Positions 18,284 to 27,203 of a DNA stretch of 64,000 nt are shown one piece after another; position 1 is the stretch's first letter; each line of letters starts with the position of its first letter. The notes under the pieces are model-generated. The model made no database searches. It saw only the letters and a program-made list of their open reading frames with translations, and had not been told where the DNA came from. The position numbers were made by a program, and so were the translations under genes. Source of the stretch: Thauera sp. 28. GTDB lineage: Bacteria > Pseudomonadota > Gammaproteobacteria > Burkholderiales > Rhodocyclaceae. The stretch is taken from assembly GCF_000310145.2 (NCBI RefSeq), contig NZ_AMXA01000004.1, forward strand, positions 161,574 through 225,573. The letters are read 5' to 3'.

Positions 18284-18451
18284 CTTCCATCCGAGGTTGA
18301 ACATGCCAACTACCAGCCGCAGGCGCCGGTACGACGGGTTGCCGATGAACTCGGCTGGCCGCTGCATGCGCTTGCACTCGAGCCCGCGACGGCCGACGCC
18401 GAGAGCTACTTCGCTCTCATCGAGCACTGGGTGGACAGCCTTGCGCAATGA
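18284..18451 (+). pseudogene. C-terminal remnant of a ZnuA-like metal-binding protein
   Basis: This frame encodes only the tail of a periplasmic metal-binding protein (cluster A-1): NYQPQAPVRRVADELGWP, then HALALEPATADAESYFALIEHW, ending in a TGA at 18449-18451. No start codon or signal peptide precedes it, and a stop lies just upstream at 18281. The rest of the protein (normally about 280-300 residues, with its metal-binding histidines) is gone. The stop overlaps the ATG of the next reading frame in the way the original operon would have done. Confidence 0.6.
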
Positions 18452-18825
18452 GTGCGGCGGCGCTGTTCCGGGCGCGTGGCCTGCAGGCGGGGCCGTTCAG
18501 CGTCGCCGACCTGCTTGCCCTGGCGGGCATGCCCGAACTCGCGCACGCGTGGGTGCCGGACGACCGTGGCCAGCGTGTTGACCGGCTCAGCGGCGGCCAG
18601 CGCCAGCGTCTGCTGCTCGCAATGGCGCTCGCCACGCCCTGTGATCTGCTGCTCCTCGATGAGCCGACCCAGTATCTCGATGCAGCGAGCCGCCATGTCT
18701 TCGTGGCTTGGCTGACGACCGCCTCGGCGCGTGCCGGCGGCCCTGCGATCGTGGTCGTCACGCACGACGCCGAGACCGTCGAGTCCGCACATCACGTCCG
18801 CCTCCAGGCCATCACCGATGCTTGA
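18448..18825 (+). pseudogene. Metal ABC transporter ATPase lacking its N-terminal half (ZnuC-like)
   Basis: 125 residues where about 210-250 are expected. The ATG overlaps the upstream remnant's stop (ATGA). After about 14 residues (MSAAALFRARGLQAG) the sequence jumps to the middle of an ABC ATPase: SVADLLALAGM, the ABC signature LSGGQRQRLLLA, Walker B DLLLLDEPTQYLD and the H-loop VVVTHD. The Walker A and Q-loop regions are missing, so the protein cannot bind ATP normally. The frame is otherwise intact, which suggests an in-frame deletion of roughly 75 codons or more. The downstream permease gene overlaps its stop. Confidence 0.75.
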
Positions 18826-19609
18826 ACAGCTACTGCTCTTTGCGCCCGGCTTCGTGCTCGGCCTGTTCATGTCTGCCGTGCTCGCGGCGCTCGGCGTAAT
18901 CCTGCGCCTGCGCGACGAGGCGCTGTCGGCTTTCAGCCACGCACAGGTCGCAGTGCTCGGCGCAATGCTCGCCGTCATCGCTGGCTGGCCGCTACTCATC
19001 GGTGCCTGGGGGCTGGCGATGCTGGTGGCCGTTGCGGGGCTGTGGCTCATCAAGCCAGTCGCGGCCGTAGCGAGTTCGCGTCATCTCCTCGTCCTGCTGC
19101 TGGCATGGAGTGCTTGTCTGCTGCTCGCTGACAACCACGCCCAGGCACGGCTGTTGTCGGCCTCTGCGGTCGAGGGGCAGTTGCTGCTCGTGCAATGGCG
19201 GGACGTCGTCGCCCATGGTGTCGTCGGTGCGCTTGGTGCCGCCGTGCTCGGCGGCGTGTCCAAGGCCTTGCTGGCTCATCAGCTGCTGCCCTGGCTGCCC
19301 GGCGCTCCCGGACGTGCGCATGCGCTCGCGCGCGAGCTCGCCGTGGTAGCGATCCTCGCCACCGGCGCCCTGGCCAGCGGCATCTTCGTCACCTTGGCGC
19401 TCGTGCTCATCCCGGCCTGGTCGGTGTGGGCAAGTGCCAGAGGTTTGCGCGCCGCAGTGCTGCAGGCCGCCATATTGGGCGCGAGCGCTCATGTGCTGGC
19501 CTTCGGCCTCGCGCTCGTGCTCGACCAGGTCTATCCGGCGGTGATGATCGTGGTGCTTGCACTCATGGCGGCCGCCGCGTCGCTGCGCAGAAAAGCCCTC
19601 GGCCGCTAG
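18818..19609 (+). CDS. Metal ABC transporter permease (ZnuB-like)
   Basis: A 263-residue membrane protein of the ABC-3 family, which forms the channel of Zn/Mn/Fe importers. Expected features are present: about seven or eight helices, the early LRLRDEALSAFSHAQVAVLG segment, and the later ASGIFVTLALVLIPA. The ATG lies eight bases before the stop of the truncated ATPase. The gene looks intact, but its ATPase and binding-protein partners are broken, so it is probably non-functional unless it pairs with proteins coded elsewhere. Confidence 0.8.
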   Translation: MLEQLLLFAPGFVLGLFMSAVLAALGVILRLRDEALSAFSHAQVAVLGAMLAVIAGWPLLIGAWGLAMLVAVAGLWLIKPVAAVASSRHLLVLLLAWSACLLLADNHAQARLLSASAVEGQLLLVQWRDVVAHGVVGALGAAVLGGVSKALLAHQLLPWLPGAPGRAHALARELAVVAILATGALASGIFVTLALVLIPAWSVWASARGLRAAVLQAAILGASAHVLAFGLALVLDQVYPAVMIVVLALMAAAASLRRKALGR

Positions 19610-19787
19610 TCTGGATCCGCCTGCGTGAGGCGGTGTGCGACCTCGCAGCGTGATGCAGCCCAAAAACCATGAGCGGCTTGTGACTATTTTTGCCTGCAAC
19701 CCATCTTGAGGTGGCATAATCGGCAGGCCTGCGGGCAAACGAGTGGCTCTGCGCCGGATGCGGCCTGCAGCCGATCCATGACCCAAT

Positions 19788-20474
19788 ATGCATGCTGACA
19801 TGTCGTTCGTCCGTTCCTACTTTGTGCTTGTATTCGGGTGCCTGGCGGCGCTCGGTTTGCCGGCCGTCGCTGCCGACGCGCCTCCTGCACGCTCGTCCTT
19901 CGAGGTCGTACCGGCGTCTCCCGCCCATATCGAGGCCCTGCGCGGCGGTGGGTTCGTGATCTACATGCGCCATGGCGCGACCGATGCCCGCTTCCCCGAC
20001 CGCATTCCGGTGCAGATAGACGATTGCGCCAGCCAGCGACCGCTCTCCGACGCCGGGCGTGCCGCTCTGGACCGTATCGGCACCAACTTCGCGCGGCTCG
20101 GAGTGCCGTACTCGAAGGTGATCAGCAGCCCGTTCTGCCGCGCCAGGGAGAGTGCCCGTCGGGTTTTCCAGGCACCCGTCGAGGTAGACCCGCGTCTGAT
20201 GTATACCGCGACCATGTCCGAGGCGGAGAAGGCGCCTGCCGTCGCGCGGACGCGGGAGTGGCTGTCTACGCCGGTCGATGTGAGCGGCGACAACCGTGTC
20301 GTGGTCGCACATGGACCCAATATCGCCGAGATCATGGATTACCTGCCGCGCGAGGCGACCATGGTGATCTTCAGGCCACTGGGCGCTGCCGACGGAGGTG
20401 CTTTCGAGTACGTGGCAAGCATCGAGCCTGGGCACTGGGTGGGCCTGCTGCAGGCGCTTGGGCTGGAGCCGTGA
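19788..20474 (+). CDS. Secreted histidine phosphatase family protein
   Basis: 228 residues with a signal peptide (LVFGCLAALGLPAVAADA) and a histidine-phosphatase fold. The catalytic RHG motif is in VIYMRHGATD, the supporting arginine in SSPFCRARES, and the second histidine in VVVAHGPNI. Such periplasmic members act on phosphate esters, but the substrate is unknown. A second ATG four codons in (19800) gives a more standard signal peptide; neither start has a clear ribosome site. A CATAAT box at 19715-19720 could be the -10 region. The GGDEF-EAL gene follows 73 bp downstream in the same direction. Confidence 0.8.
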   Translation: MHADMSFVRSYFVLVFGCLAALGLPAVAADAPPARSSFEVVPASPAHIEALRGGGFVIYMRHGATDARFPDRIPVQIDDCASQRPLSDAGRAALDRIGTNFARLGVPYSKVISSPFCRARESARRVFQAPVEVDPRLMYTATMSEAEKAPAVARTREWLSTPVDVSGDNRVVVAHGPNIAEIMDYLPREATMVIFRPLGAADGGAFEYVASIEPGHWVGLLQALGLEP

Positions 20475-20547
20475 CGATGAGGTGGCATGGCGGTGTCCGC
20501 ATTGGCCGATCGTCCGTGGGCATGCCCTGCGTGCACCGGAGGCGGTC

Positions 20548-22683
20548 ATGAAAGCCGGCCGCAGCGTGCTGCTACTGCTGCTTTTGCCCCTTGGAATCGT
20601 CGTGCTGGTGGCGCTGATGGTGAACTACGGCGCGCTCTCCAGTGTGCGCGAGCAGTTTGACTTGTCCTCGGCGGCCCAGGACGAAGATCTGGTCGTGATC
20701 GAGGAGGCTGCGAGCTTCTCGCGCGACATGGGTCTTATCCAGCGCCAGATGGCGGTTGCGCTCGATGGCGCGAAGTCCGGGCAACTCGACGAGTTGCAGC
20801 TCTACCGCATGCACACCCGGATCGTCGAAGAGCTGGCGGCGCTGGGTGAGCGTGTTCGGCGCCTGGCCGAGTCCGAGCTGGTGATCGACGCCAACCACAA
20901 CAGCGCGCGGCAGCTCATCCACTCGTTCGGCGAGTACAGGCGATTCATCGTCATGACCACGGATGTGATTGCCGTCGATCCACGGGTGGCCGCAGACTTT
21001 CTCGACCAGGCGCAGATCGAGCACCGCGAGTTCTCGATCTTCTCGAGCAGGATCGTGTCCCTGCTCGCCGAGCGGGCGCGCGACCGCAATGCCGCCCAGG
21101 TAGCACGCTTCGACGACGCTTTCCGCGGTGTTCTGCTGACCGGCTTGATCATCCTGATCGGCCTGTTCGTGACCGCGAGCCTGCTTGGACGCCGTGCCGG
21201 CTCGCACATGGTGGATATCGCCGATGCCTTGAGCACACTTGCACGCAGTGCCGAAGCAAAGATCCCGCTGCCACGCATCGAGGCAATGTACGAGGGCGGG
21301 CGAGGCGAATTCGCCCGCATCGCGGGTACCTTGCTCAATTTTCGCAATGCCATCGAACGCCAGCGCAGTGCCGAGGAGCAGGCCTTTCAGCTCGCCTTCT
21401 ACGACCCGCTGACGCGTCTGCCCAATCGGCGGCTGTTGCGCGAACGCATGCGCAGCGTGTTGCGTGCTTGCGAGCAGCACCTTGGCCACGCGGGCGTCAT
21501 CGTTCTCGACCTGGACGACTTCAAGCGCGTCAACGACGCCTACGGACATGGTGTCGGTGACAGGTTGCTGGTCGAAGTGGCCGCCCGTCTCGAGTCGGTC
21601 GTTGGCGAAGGGAATACCCTCGCGCATCTGGGGGGTGATGAGTTCGCCATTCTGCTGGGGCCGATCGGTGCGGACGCTGGCAGCGCGGTGGGCGAGGTCG
21701 AAGCCTGCGCAGAGCGGGTCCTGGCGGCGTTCGCGGGGGCATTCCAGATCGATGGCGAGTCCTTGTATGCGACCGCCAGTCTGGGTGCGAGCCTTTTCGG
21801 CACGCCACTCGCCAATCTGGATGACCCCCTCAGGCATGCCGAGAACGCCATGTACCAGGCCAAGAGCGAAGGCCGGGGTAACCTGCGCTTCTTCGATCCG
21901 GTCATCCAGGCGCGACTCGAGGAGCGCATCGCGCTCGAGTCCGAGCTTCGGCTCGCGATCGAGCGTGACCAGCTTGAGCTGTTCTACCAGGTACAGGTTG
22001 ACGAGAACGACAACCTGCGGGGCGTCGAGGCCTTGCTGCGGTGGCGGCATCCGGTGCGCGGCCTGGTACCGCCCGCGGCCTTCATCGGCCTCGCGGAGGA
22101 GTCCGGGCTGATCCTTCCGATCGGCCATTGGGTGCTCGAGACCGCCTGCGCGCAACTGCTTGCCTGGGCTGGCGATGCGCGGACGGCGCAGCTGAGCATC
22201 GCGGTCAACGTGAGCGCCCGGCAGTTCCGCCAGGATGACTTCGTGCAGCAGGTCGGCGGCGTCCTCGAGCGTACTGGTGCCCCGCCGCGCAGGCTCAAGC
22301 TGGAACTGACCGAAAGCACCGTGCTCGAGGATATCGAGTCGACCATCGTCAAGATGAAGGCGCTGCGTGCGTTCGGTGTGCGCTTCTCGATGGATGACTT
22401 CGGCACCGGCTACTCCTCGCTGCAGTATCTCAAGCGCCTCCCGCTCGATCAGTTGAAGATCGACCAGGCCTTTGTACGCGACATCATCGATGACGCCGAC
22501 GATGCCGTCATCGTGCAAGCGATCATCGCAATGAGCCACGCGCTCGGGCTCGAGGTGATCGCCGAAGGCGTGGAGACGCGCGAACAGCAGCAATTGCTTG
22601 GCCAGCAAGGCTGCAGGTTCTTCCAGGGCTATCTGTTCGGCAAGCCGGTCCCGCTCGACGAACTGGCACAGCGGCTGCGTTGA
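20548..22683 (+). CDS. Membrane GGDEF-EAL cyclic di-GMP protein
   Basis: 711 residues. Two membrane helices (about 5-28 and 190-212) enclose a helical periplasmic sensor region. A short linker leads to a GGDEF domain with intact GGDEF at 362-366 and DLDDFKRVND. The EAL domain starts at E494 (EALLRW) with TMDDFGTGYSS-like and EGVET motifs (MDDFGTGYSSL, IAEGVETREQ), so phosphodiesterase activity is plausible. Both catalytic signatures look complete, so the protein may make or degrade cyclic di-GMP depending on the signal. GGAGG precedes the ATG by six bases. The sensor region has no recognised ligand domain. Confidence 0.9.
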   Translation: MKAGRSVLLLLLLPLGIVVLVALMVNYGALSSVREQFDLSSAAQDEDLVVIEEAASFSRDMGLIQRQMAVALDGAKSGQLDELQLYRMHTRIVEELAALGERVRRLAESELVIDANHNSARQLIHSFGEYRRFIVMTTDVIAVDPRVAADFLDQAQIEHREFSIFSSRIVSLLAERARDRNAAQVARFDDAFRGVLLTGLIILIGLFVTASLLGRRAGSHMVDIADALSTLARSAEAKIPLPRIEAMYEGGRGEFARIAGTLLNFRNAIERQRSAEEQAFQLAFYDPLTRLPNRRLLRERMRSVLRACEQHLGHAGVIVLDLDDFKRVNDAYGHGVGDRLLVEVAARLESVVGEGNTLAHLGGDEFAILLGPIGADAGSAVGEVEACAERVLAAFAGAFQIDGESLYATASLGASLFGTPLANLDDPLRHAENAMYQAKSEGRGNLRFFDPVIQARLEERIALESELRLAIERDQLELFYQVQVDENDNLRGVEALLRWRHPVRGLVPPAAFIGLAEESGLILPIGHWVLETACAQLLAWAGDARTAQLSIAVNVSARQFRQDDFVQQVGGVLERTGAPPRRLKLELTESTVLEDIESTIVKMKALRAFGVRFSMDDFGTGYSSLQYLKRLPLDQLKIDQAFVRDIIDDADDAVIVQAIIAMSHALGLEVIAEGVETREQQQLLGQQGCRFFQGYLFGKPVPLDELAQRLR

Positions 22684-22747
22684 CGCGCGCAGCGCGGTGC
22701 GAGCTCGTGCGCCAACCATTGGCCGGCAGCGTGGCCTTGCTGCAGCG

Positions 22748-23944
22748 TCAGAAAGCGTCGCCGGGCACGCGCACCGCGCCTTCCATCAGCACGCGGGCCG
22801 TGCGGCTCATGACGGCCCTGGAGACCTGCCACTCGCCATCGACCAGCCGCGCCTGGGCGCCTACGCGCAGGGTGCCGGAGGGGTGGCCGAAGCGGACCGA
22901 ATCGCGCTCACCGCCACCGGCAGCGAGATTGACCAGCGTACCGGGAATGGCCGCAGCGGTGCTGATGGCCACTGCGGCGGTACCCATCATGGCGTGGTGC
23001 AGCTTGCCCATCGACAGCGCGCGTACGAGCAGGTCGACGTCCTCGGCTCGTATCGCCTTGCCGCTGGCGGCGAGGTAGTCCCTGGGTGGGGCAACAAACG
23101 CGATCTTTGGCGTGTGCTGGCGGGTGGCGGCCTCTTCAGGGGTCTTGATCAGGCCCATGCGCAGCGCGCCGGCCACCCGGATCTTGTCGAGGCGTGCGAG
23201 CGCTTCCGGATTGCCGTTGATGTCTTCGCGCAGCTCGGTGCCCCGGTAGCCGATGTCCTCGGCGTTGACGAACACCGTGGGGATGCCGGCACTGATCAGC
23301 GTCGCCTTCAGGCTGCCGACGTCGGGCACCTCGAGCTCATCGACCAGGTTGCCGGTGGGGAACATCGACCCGCCGCCGTTCTCGCCAGCGCCGTCCTCGG
23401 ACGGGTCGAGGAACTCCAGCACGATTTCGGCGGCCGGGAAGGTCACGCCGTCCAGTTCGAACTCACCGGTCTCCTGCACCTGACCGTCGGTGACCGGGAC
23501 ATGGGCGATGATGGTCTTGCCAATGTTGGCCTGCCAGATGCGTACCGCGCACACGCCGTTCCGCGGCACGCGTGCCGGGTCGACCAGGCCGGCGTGGAGG
23601 GCGAAGGCGCCGGCGGCGGTGGACAGGTTGCCGCAGTTGCCCGACCAGTCTACGAGCGCCTTGTCGATCGCGACCTGGCCGTAGAGGTAATCCACGTCGT
23701 GGTCGGGGCGGCTGCTCTTCGCCAGGATCACGCACTTGCTGGTGCTGGAGGTGGCGCCCCCCATGCCGTCGATGTGAGCGGCATAGGGGTCGGGGCTGCC
23801 GATGATGCGCAGGAACAGGCGGTCGCGCGCCTCGCCTGGCTCCTGACAGCGCTCGGGCAGGTCCTGCAGGCGGAAGAACACGCCCTTGCTGGTGCCGCCG
23901 CGCATGTAGGTGGCGGGGATCCTGATCTGCGCTGCTTGGGGCAT
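22748..23944 (-). CDS. prpF: PrpF: 2-methylaconitate cis-trans isomerase (AcnD accessory protein)
   Basis: A 398-residue PrpF-family protein. The start ATYMRGGTSKGVFFRLQDLP, GSPDPYAAHIDGMGGATSSTSK, DWSGNCGNL (with the conserved cysteine) and ANIGKTIIAHVP are all hallmarks. PrpF works with AcnD in the methylcitrate cycle of propionyl-CoA disposal. Here it is away from prpB, prpC and acnD and instead precedes an MFS transporter gene that lies upstream on the same strand (41 bp gap). That arrangement suggests either a dispersed prp set or isomerisation of an imported tricarboxylate. Confidence 0.9.
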   Translation of the reverse strand: MPQAAQIRIPATYMRGGTSKGVFFRLQDLPERCQEPGEARDRLFLRIIGSPDPYAAHIDGMGGATSSTSKCVILAKSSRPDHDVDYLYGQVAIDKALVDWSGNCGNLSTAAGAFALHAGLVDPARVPRNGVCAVRIWQANIGKTIIAHVPVTDGQVQETGEFELDGVTFPAAEIVLEFLDPSEDGAGENGGGSMFPTGNLVDELEVPDVGSLKATLISAGIPTVFVNAEDIGYRGTELREDINGNPEALARLDKIRVAGALRMGLIKTPEEAATRQHTPKIAFVAPPRDYLAASGKAIRAEDVDLLVRALSMGKLHHAMMGTAAVAISTAAAIPGTLVNLAAGGGERDSVRFGHPSGTLRVGAQARLVDGEWQVSRAVMSRTARVLMEGAVRVPGDAF

Positions 23945-23985
23945 ATCGAACGCTCCTGTTCGGCCGTCGTAGCCGGGCCGCCGCG

Positions 23986-25203
23986 TCAGCCCGCAGCACC
24001 CGCCGCCGGCTGCGCGATACGGGCTTCGCGGATCGGCAGGTTGATGACCGCGGCGAGCGCGGCGAGCGCCATGTCGGCGTACCACATCCAGCGGTAGTCG
24101 CCGAACTCCACCAGGGCCAGTCCGCCCAGCCAGGCGCCGAAGAAGGCACCCACCTGGTGCGACAGCAGGGTGAGGCCGAACAGGGTGCCGAGGTAGCGCA
24201 CGCCGAACAGCTTGCCCACCAGCGTGGCCGTGGGTGGCACAGTGGCCAGCCAGGTGAAGCCGAGGCCGGCGGCGAATACGTAGAACACCCAGGGCGCGGA
24301 CGGCATCGCCAGGTACCACGCGATCAGCAGCACGCGCGAGCCGTACATGGCCGCCAGCACGTACTTGCTGCGGTAGCGCGATACGCAGGCGCCGGCGTAG
24401 AGGCTGCCGAAGATGTTGGCCAGGCCGATGATGGCCAGAGACCAGCTCGCTACCGCAGGCGGCAGGCCGCACAGGTCCACCTCGCCCGGCAGGTGGGTAA
24501 CGAGGAAGGCGATGTGGAAGCCGCAGGTGAAGAAGCCCAGGTGCAGCAGCAGGTAGCTGCGGTCGCGCATCGCGTCTCCGATCGCACGCCCGATACCATG
24601 GTCGTCGGCGTGCTGTTCCGCGCGCGGCGCCGCGCGGGTGAGCTTGCCGACCAGCGGCAGCGCGGCCAGGCTCATGAGTGCCATTGCCCACAGGGCGTTG
24701 ATCCAGCCGAAGGTCTGGATCAGCTTTTGCAGCAGCGGTGCGAACACGAACTGGCCGAAGGAGCCGCCTGCGTTGATGACCCCGGAGGCCGAGCCGCGCG
24801 CCTCGGCCGGCAGGCGCTGGGCTGCGGCGCCGATCAGCACCGAAAAGCTCGCCGCACCCGCGCCGAGTTGCATCACCAGACCCATCGCGATGGTGAGGCC
24901 GAAGGCCGAGTCCATCAAGGGAATCGCCGCCGTGCCCAAGGCAAGCAGCACGATTGCGGCGAGCAGCACCGGGCGCGGCCCATGGCGGTCGGCCACTGCC
25001 CCCGCCAGGGGCTGGATGGCGCCCCAGGTGAGCTGGCCGATGGCCATCGCCAGGCTGATGGCGGCGATCCCCAGGCCGGTGGCGCTGTTGATCGGGCTCA
25101 CGAACAGGCCGAGCGACTGGCGCGTGCCCATGGTGATCATGAGGATACCGGCCGCGGCCAGCGTGGTGATCAGGACGTCGGGCGAGCGCAGGGAGCGGAA
25201 CAT
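23986..25203 (-). CDS. MFS transporter
   Basis: 405 residues with about twelve membrane helices. The loop between helices 2 and 3 carries the MFS signature AVADRHGPRPVL, and helix 5 has GGSFGQFVFAPLLQ. The closest general type is the MFS_1 group of organic-acid and drug transporters. It is transcribed just ahead of prpF with 41 bp between them, so a tricarboxylate or dicarboxylate substrate is possible. Direction and substrate cannot be read from the sequence. Confidence 0.85.
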   Translation of the reverse strand: MFRSLRSPDVLITTLAAAGILMITMGTRQSLGLFVSPINSATGLGIAAISLAMAIGQLTWGAIQPLAGAVADRHGPRPVLLAAIVLLALGTAAIPLMDSAFGLTIAMGLVMQLGAGAASFSVLIGAAAQRLPAEARGSASGVINAGGSFGQFVFAPLLQKLIQTFGWINALWAMALMSLAALPLVGKLTRAAPRAEQHADDHGIGRAIGDAMRDRSYLLLHLGFFTCGFHIAFLVTHLPGEVDLCGLPPAVASWSLAIIGLANIFGSLYAGACVSRYRSKYVLAAMYGSRVLLIAWYLAMPSAPWVFYVFAAGLGFTWLATVPPTATLVGKLFGVRYLGTLFGLTLLSHQVGAFFGAWLGGLALVEFGDYRWMWYADMALAALAAVINLPIREARIAQPAAGAAG

Positions 25204-25233
25204 GGTGGGTCGGACGGAGAGGAGGGGCGGGGC

Positions 25234-26067
25234 TTAGGCGCCCGTGAAGAATCGTGGCGCGAGCTCTTGCAGACCAAGCGTTTCGAGCAGCACCCGCAGC
25301 CGCTCGGCGGCCTGGCGGCGCGGTGCGCCCTTCTGGCTGGCGATGATCAGCTCGTTCTTCATCGAGTGTTCCCAGCCGACGAGTTCGGTCACGTTCACCT
25401 GATAGCCATGCGACTCCAGCTGCAGGCAGCGCAGCACGTTGGTGACATGGCTGCCGAATTCGCGGGTGTGGATCGGGTGGCGCCACAGCTCGGCGATCGG
25501 CTGCGCCAATGCCTGTTGCTTGTTGCGGCGCAGGGCGGCGGCGACTTCGGCCTGGCAGCAGGGCACCAGCACGATGAAGCGGGCCTGGCGGGCGAGTGCG
25601 AAGTGGATGGCGTCGTCGGTCGCGGTGTTGCAGGCGTGCAGAGCGGTCACCACATCGATGTGCGCGGGCAGTCGCTCGGAGCTGATCGAGTCGGCCACGC
25701 TCAGGTGCTGGAAGCGCATGCCGGCGGAGAAGCCGAGCTTGTCGGCGAGCCGGCGCGAGCTCATCACCAGTTCCTCGCGCGTTTCGATGCCATGGATGCG
25801 GCCTGCGGGCGCCTGGTGGCGGAAGAACAGGTCGTACAGGATGAAGCCGAGGTAGGACTTGCCTGCACCGTGGTCGACGAGCTGGATGTCAGCGCGTGCA
25901 GCGAGCGCCTCGGCCAGCAGTGGCTCGATGAACTGGTAGAGGTGGTAGACCTGCTTGAGCTTGCGCCGGCTGTCCTGGTTGAGCTTGCCGTCGCGGGTCA
26001 GGATGTGGAGCTGCTTGAGCAGCTCGATCGACTGCCCGGGGCGGATTTCGGGGTGTTCTGATGTCAT
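25234..26067 (-). CDS. Class I SAM-dependent methyltransferase
   Basis: 277 residues. An N-terminal helical part (SIELLKQLHILTRDGK, KLKQVYHLYQFIEPLL) precedes a methyltransferase domain with motif I as LVDHGAGKSYLGFILYD (residues about 64-80), the acidic loop GIETREELV, and VVTALHACNTATDDA. The cysteine-rich VLVPCCQAEV resembles the catalytic region of a family of predicted RNA methyltransferases with the same HACN/PCC features. The target is not known. It is followed 30 bp downstream by the MFS gene on the same strand. Confidence 0.75.
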   Translation of the reverse strand: MTSEHPEIRPGQSIELLKQLHILTRDGKLNQDSRRKLKQVYHLYQFIEPLLAEALAARADIQLVDHGAGKSYLGFILYDLFFRHQAPAGRIHGIETREELVMSSRRLADKLGFSAGMRFQHLSVADSISSERLPAHIDVVTALHACNTATDDAIHFALARQARFIVLVPCCQAEVAAALRRNKQQALAQPIAELWRHPIHTREFGSHVTNVLRCLQLESHGYQVNVTELVGWEHSMKNELIIASQKGAPRRQAAERLRVLLETLGLQELAPRFFTGA

Positions 26068-26218
26068 GGGGCAGGCGTGCGGCTCGGCATGGGCTTGGGT
26101 TCGCAAGTGTACGGCGAACCGTGCCCGGCTGCAGCAACTGCCGGCGTCGGGGGCGATGGCCTCGCGCAGGGCGGCATCCTGGCCTAGATTGAAACAGGAG
26201 CCTCGAGAGGATTGATCC

Positions 26219-27187
26219 ATGTCGACATGGCAAGCGAAGGAGCAGTTGTCCATAGTGCCCGGCAAGCGTCCGGACGGTCGACAGGCTCGCCCGGCAGTGG
26301 CACTCCTTTGGCGGGCCTGGGCGCAGGTGATCTGTATGCTGTGCGCAGCCTTGCTGCTCGCCGCCTGTTCTGCCGGCGAATTGCCGCAAACCAGCGCGCC
26401 GCCTGATGAAGCACCTGCAGGGAGCGAGCCGCGGGATGAGGCACCGGCCATCGACGAGCCGGCACCACCGCCCCCGCCTCCGCCCGCAGCTGAGCCTGAA
26501 CCGCCCAGCGTGATCGACCGCCCGGCCGTTGTCCGGCCACCGGCCGCGGCCAACGGCTCGCCGCCCACCGCCAGCCGGCCTGAGCCGACGGTCTTGCCTG
26601 CCTTTCCCTGGCCGCCGCCGCGCTACTCGGCATTCGCCCTGCTCGAACGTGCCTGGCTTGCGCCACAGGAGCCCGCCACACTGGGTGGCGCGGCGCAGCA
26701 TCTGGAGGACGCCTTCGATCTTGCAGGCTACGTCGAACGCAGCTATTACCGCGTACCCGGTGGATTCGCGCTTGCCTCGCGCGCCGAGAAGATCCACCCG
26801 GATGCCAGCCCCTTCGCACCGCCAGCGCGCTGGAGTGCGGATTCAGCAGGCGCCGGACGCAGCTTTCTGGAGCGCATAACGGCGCTGTTCAACGCGCCAC
26901 CCGGGCGCTACCGCGTCATCGTCTTCGTCGTCACCGACCAGGACTTCGCCGCCACGCCGCAGCCGCCGTCCGAAGCCGTGGCGCGTGAGTGGGTGGGCGG
27001 CGGCGGCTTGCGCCTGCCGCCATCGATCGCCGCCCAAGCCTACTCGGCCGAGCATTACGCCAGCGCGCTGATCTATGAGTTCGCGCGCCGCGACGAGCGC
27101 GAGGCTGGGCAAGTGCGGGCGCCGAGCGATGTACCCGGGCGTGTGCATCTGGAGAAGGGGGGCTTGTGGCAGGCGCTGGCGCAGTAG
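26219..27187 (+). CDS. Proline-rich lipoprotein of unknown function, paired with a TIR protein
   Basis: 322 residues. A hydrophobic segment ends in the lipobox LLAAC with the lipidated cysteine at C50; the stretch before it is long for a signal peptide, so a later start is possible, although AGAGGA precedes this ATG. Residues about 55-120 are a disordered, Pro/Ala/Glu-rich linker with a run of seven prolines. Residues about 130-322 form a folded domain without recognised motifs (YSAFALLERAW, GYVERSYYRVPGGFALASR, YRVIVFVVTDQDF). The gene is 16 bp upstream of a membrane-bound TIR-domain gene, so the two are likely co-transcribed. Confidence 0.7.
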   Translation: MSTWQAKEQLSIVPGKRPDGRQARPAVALLWRAWAQVICMLCAALLLAACSAGELPQTSAPPDEAPAGSEPRDEAPAIDEPAPPPPPPPAAEPEPPSVIDRPAVVRPPAAANGSPPTASRPEPTVLPAFPWPPPRYSAFALLERAWLAPQEPATLGGAAQHLEDAFDLAGYVERSYYRVPGGFALASRAEKIHPDASPFAPPARWSADSAGAGRSFLERITALFNAPPGRYRVIVFVVTDQDFAATPQPPSEAVAREWVGGGGLRLPPSIAAQAYSAEHYASALIYEFARRDEREAGQVRAPSDVPGRVHLEKGGLWQALAQ

Positions 27188-27203
27188 CAAAGGGGGCGCA
27201 GGC

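Noticed and set aside
20572..22719. Long antisense reading frame of about 715 codons
   Set aside because: It is the complement of the GGDEF-EAL gene; no domain is recognisable on this strand.
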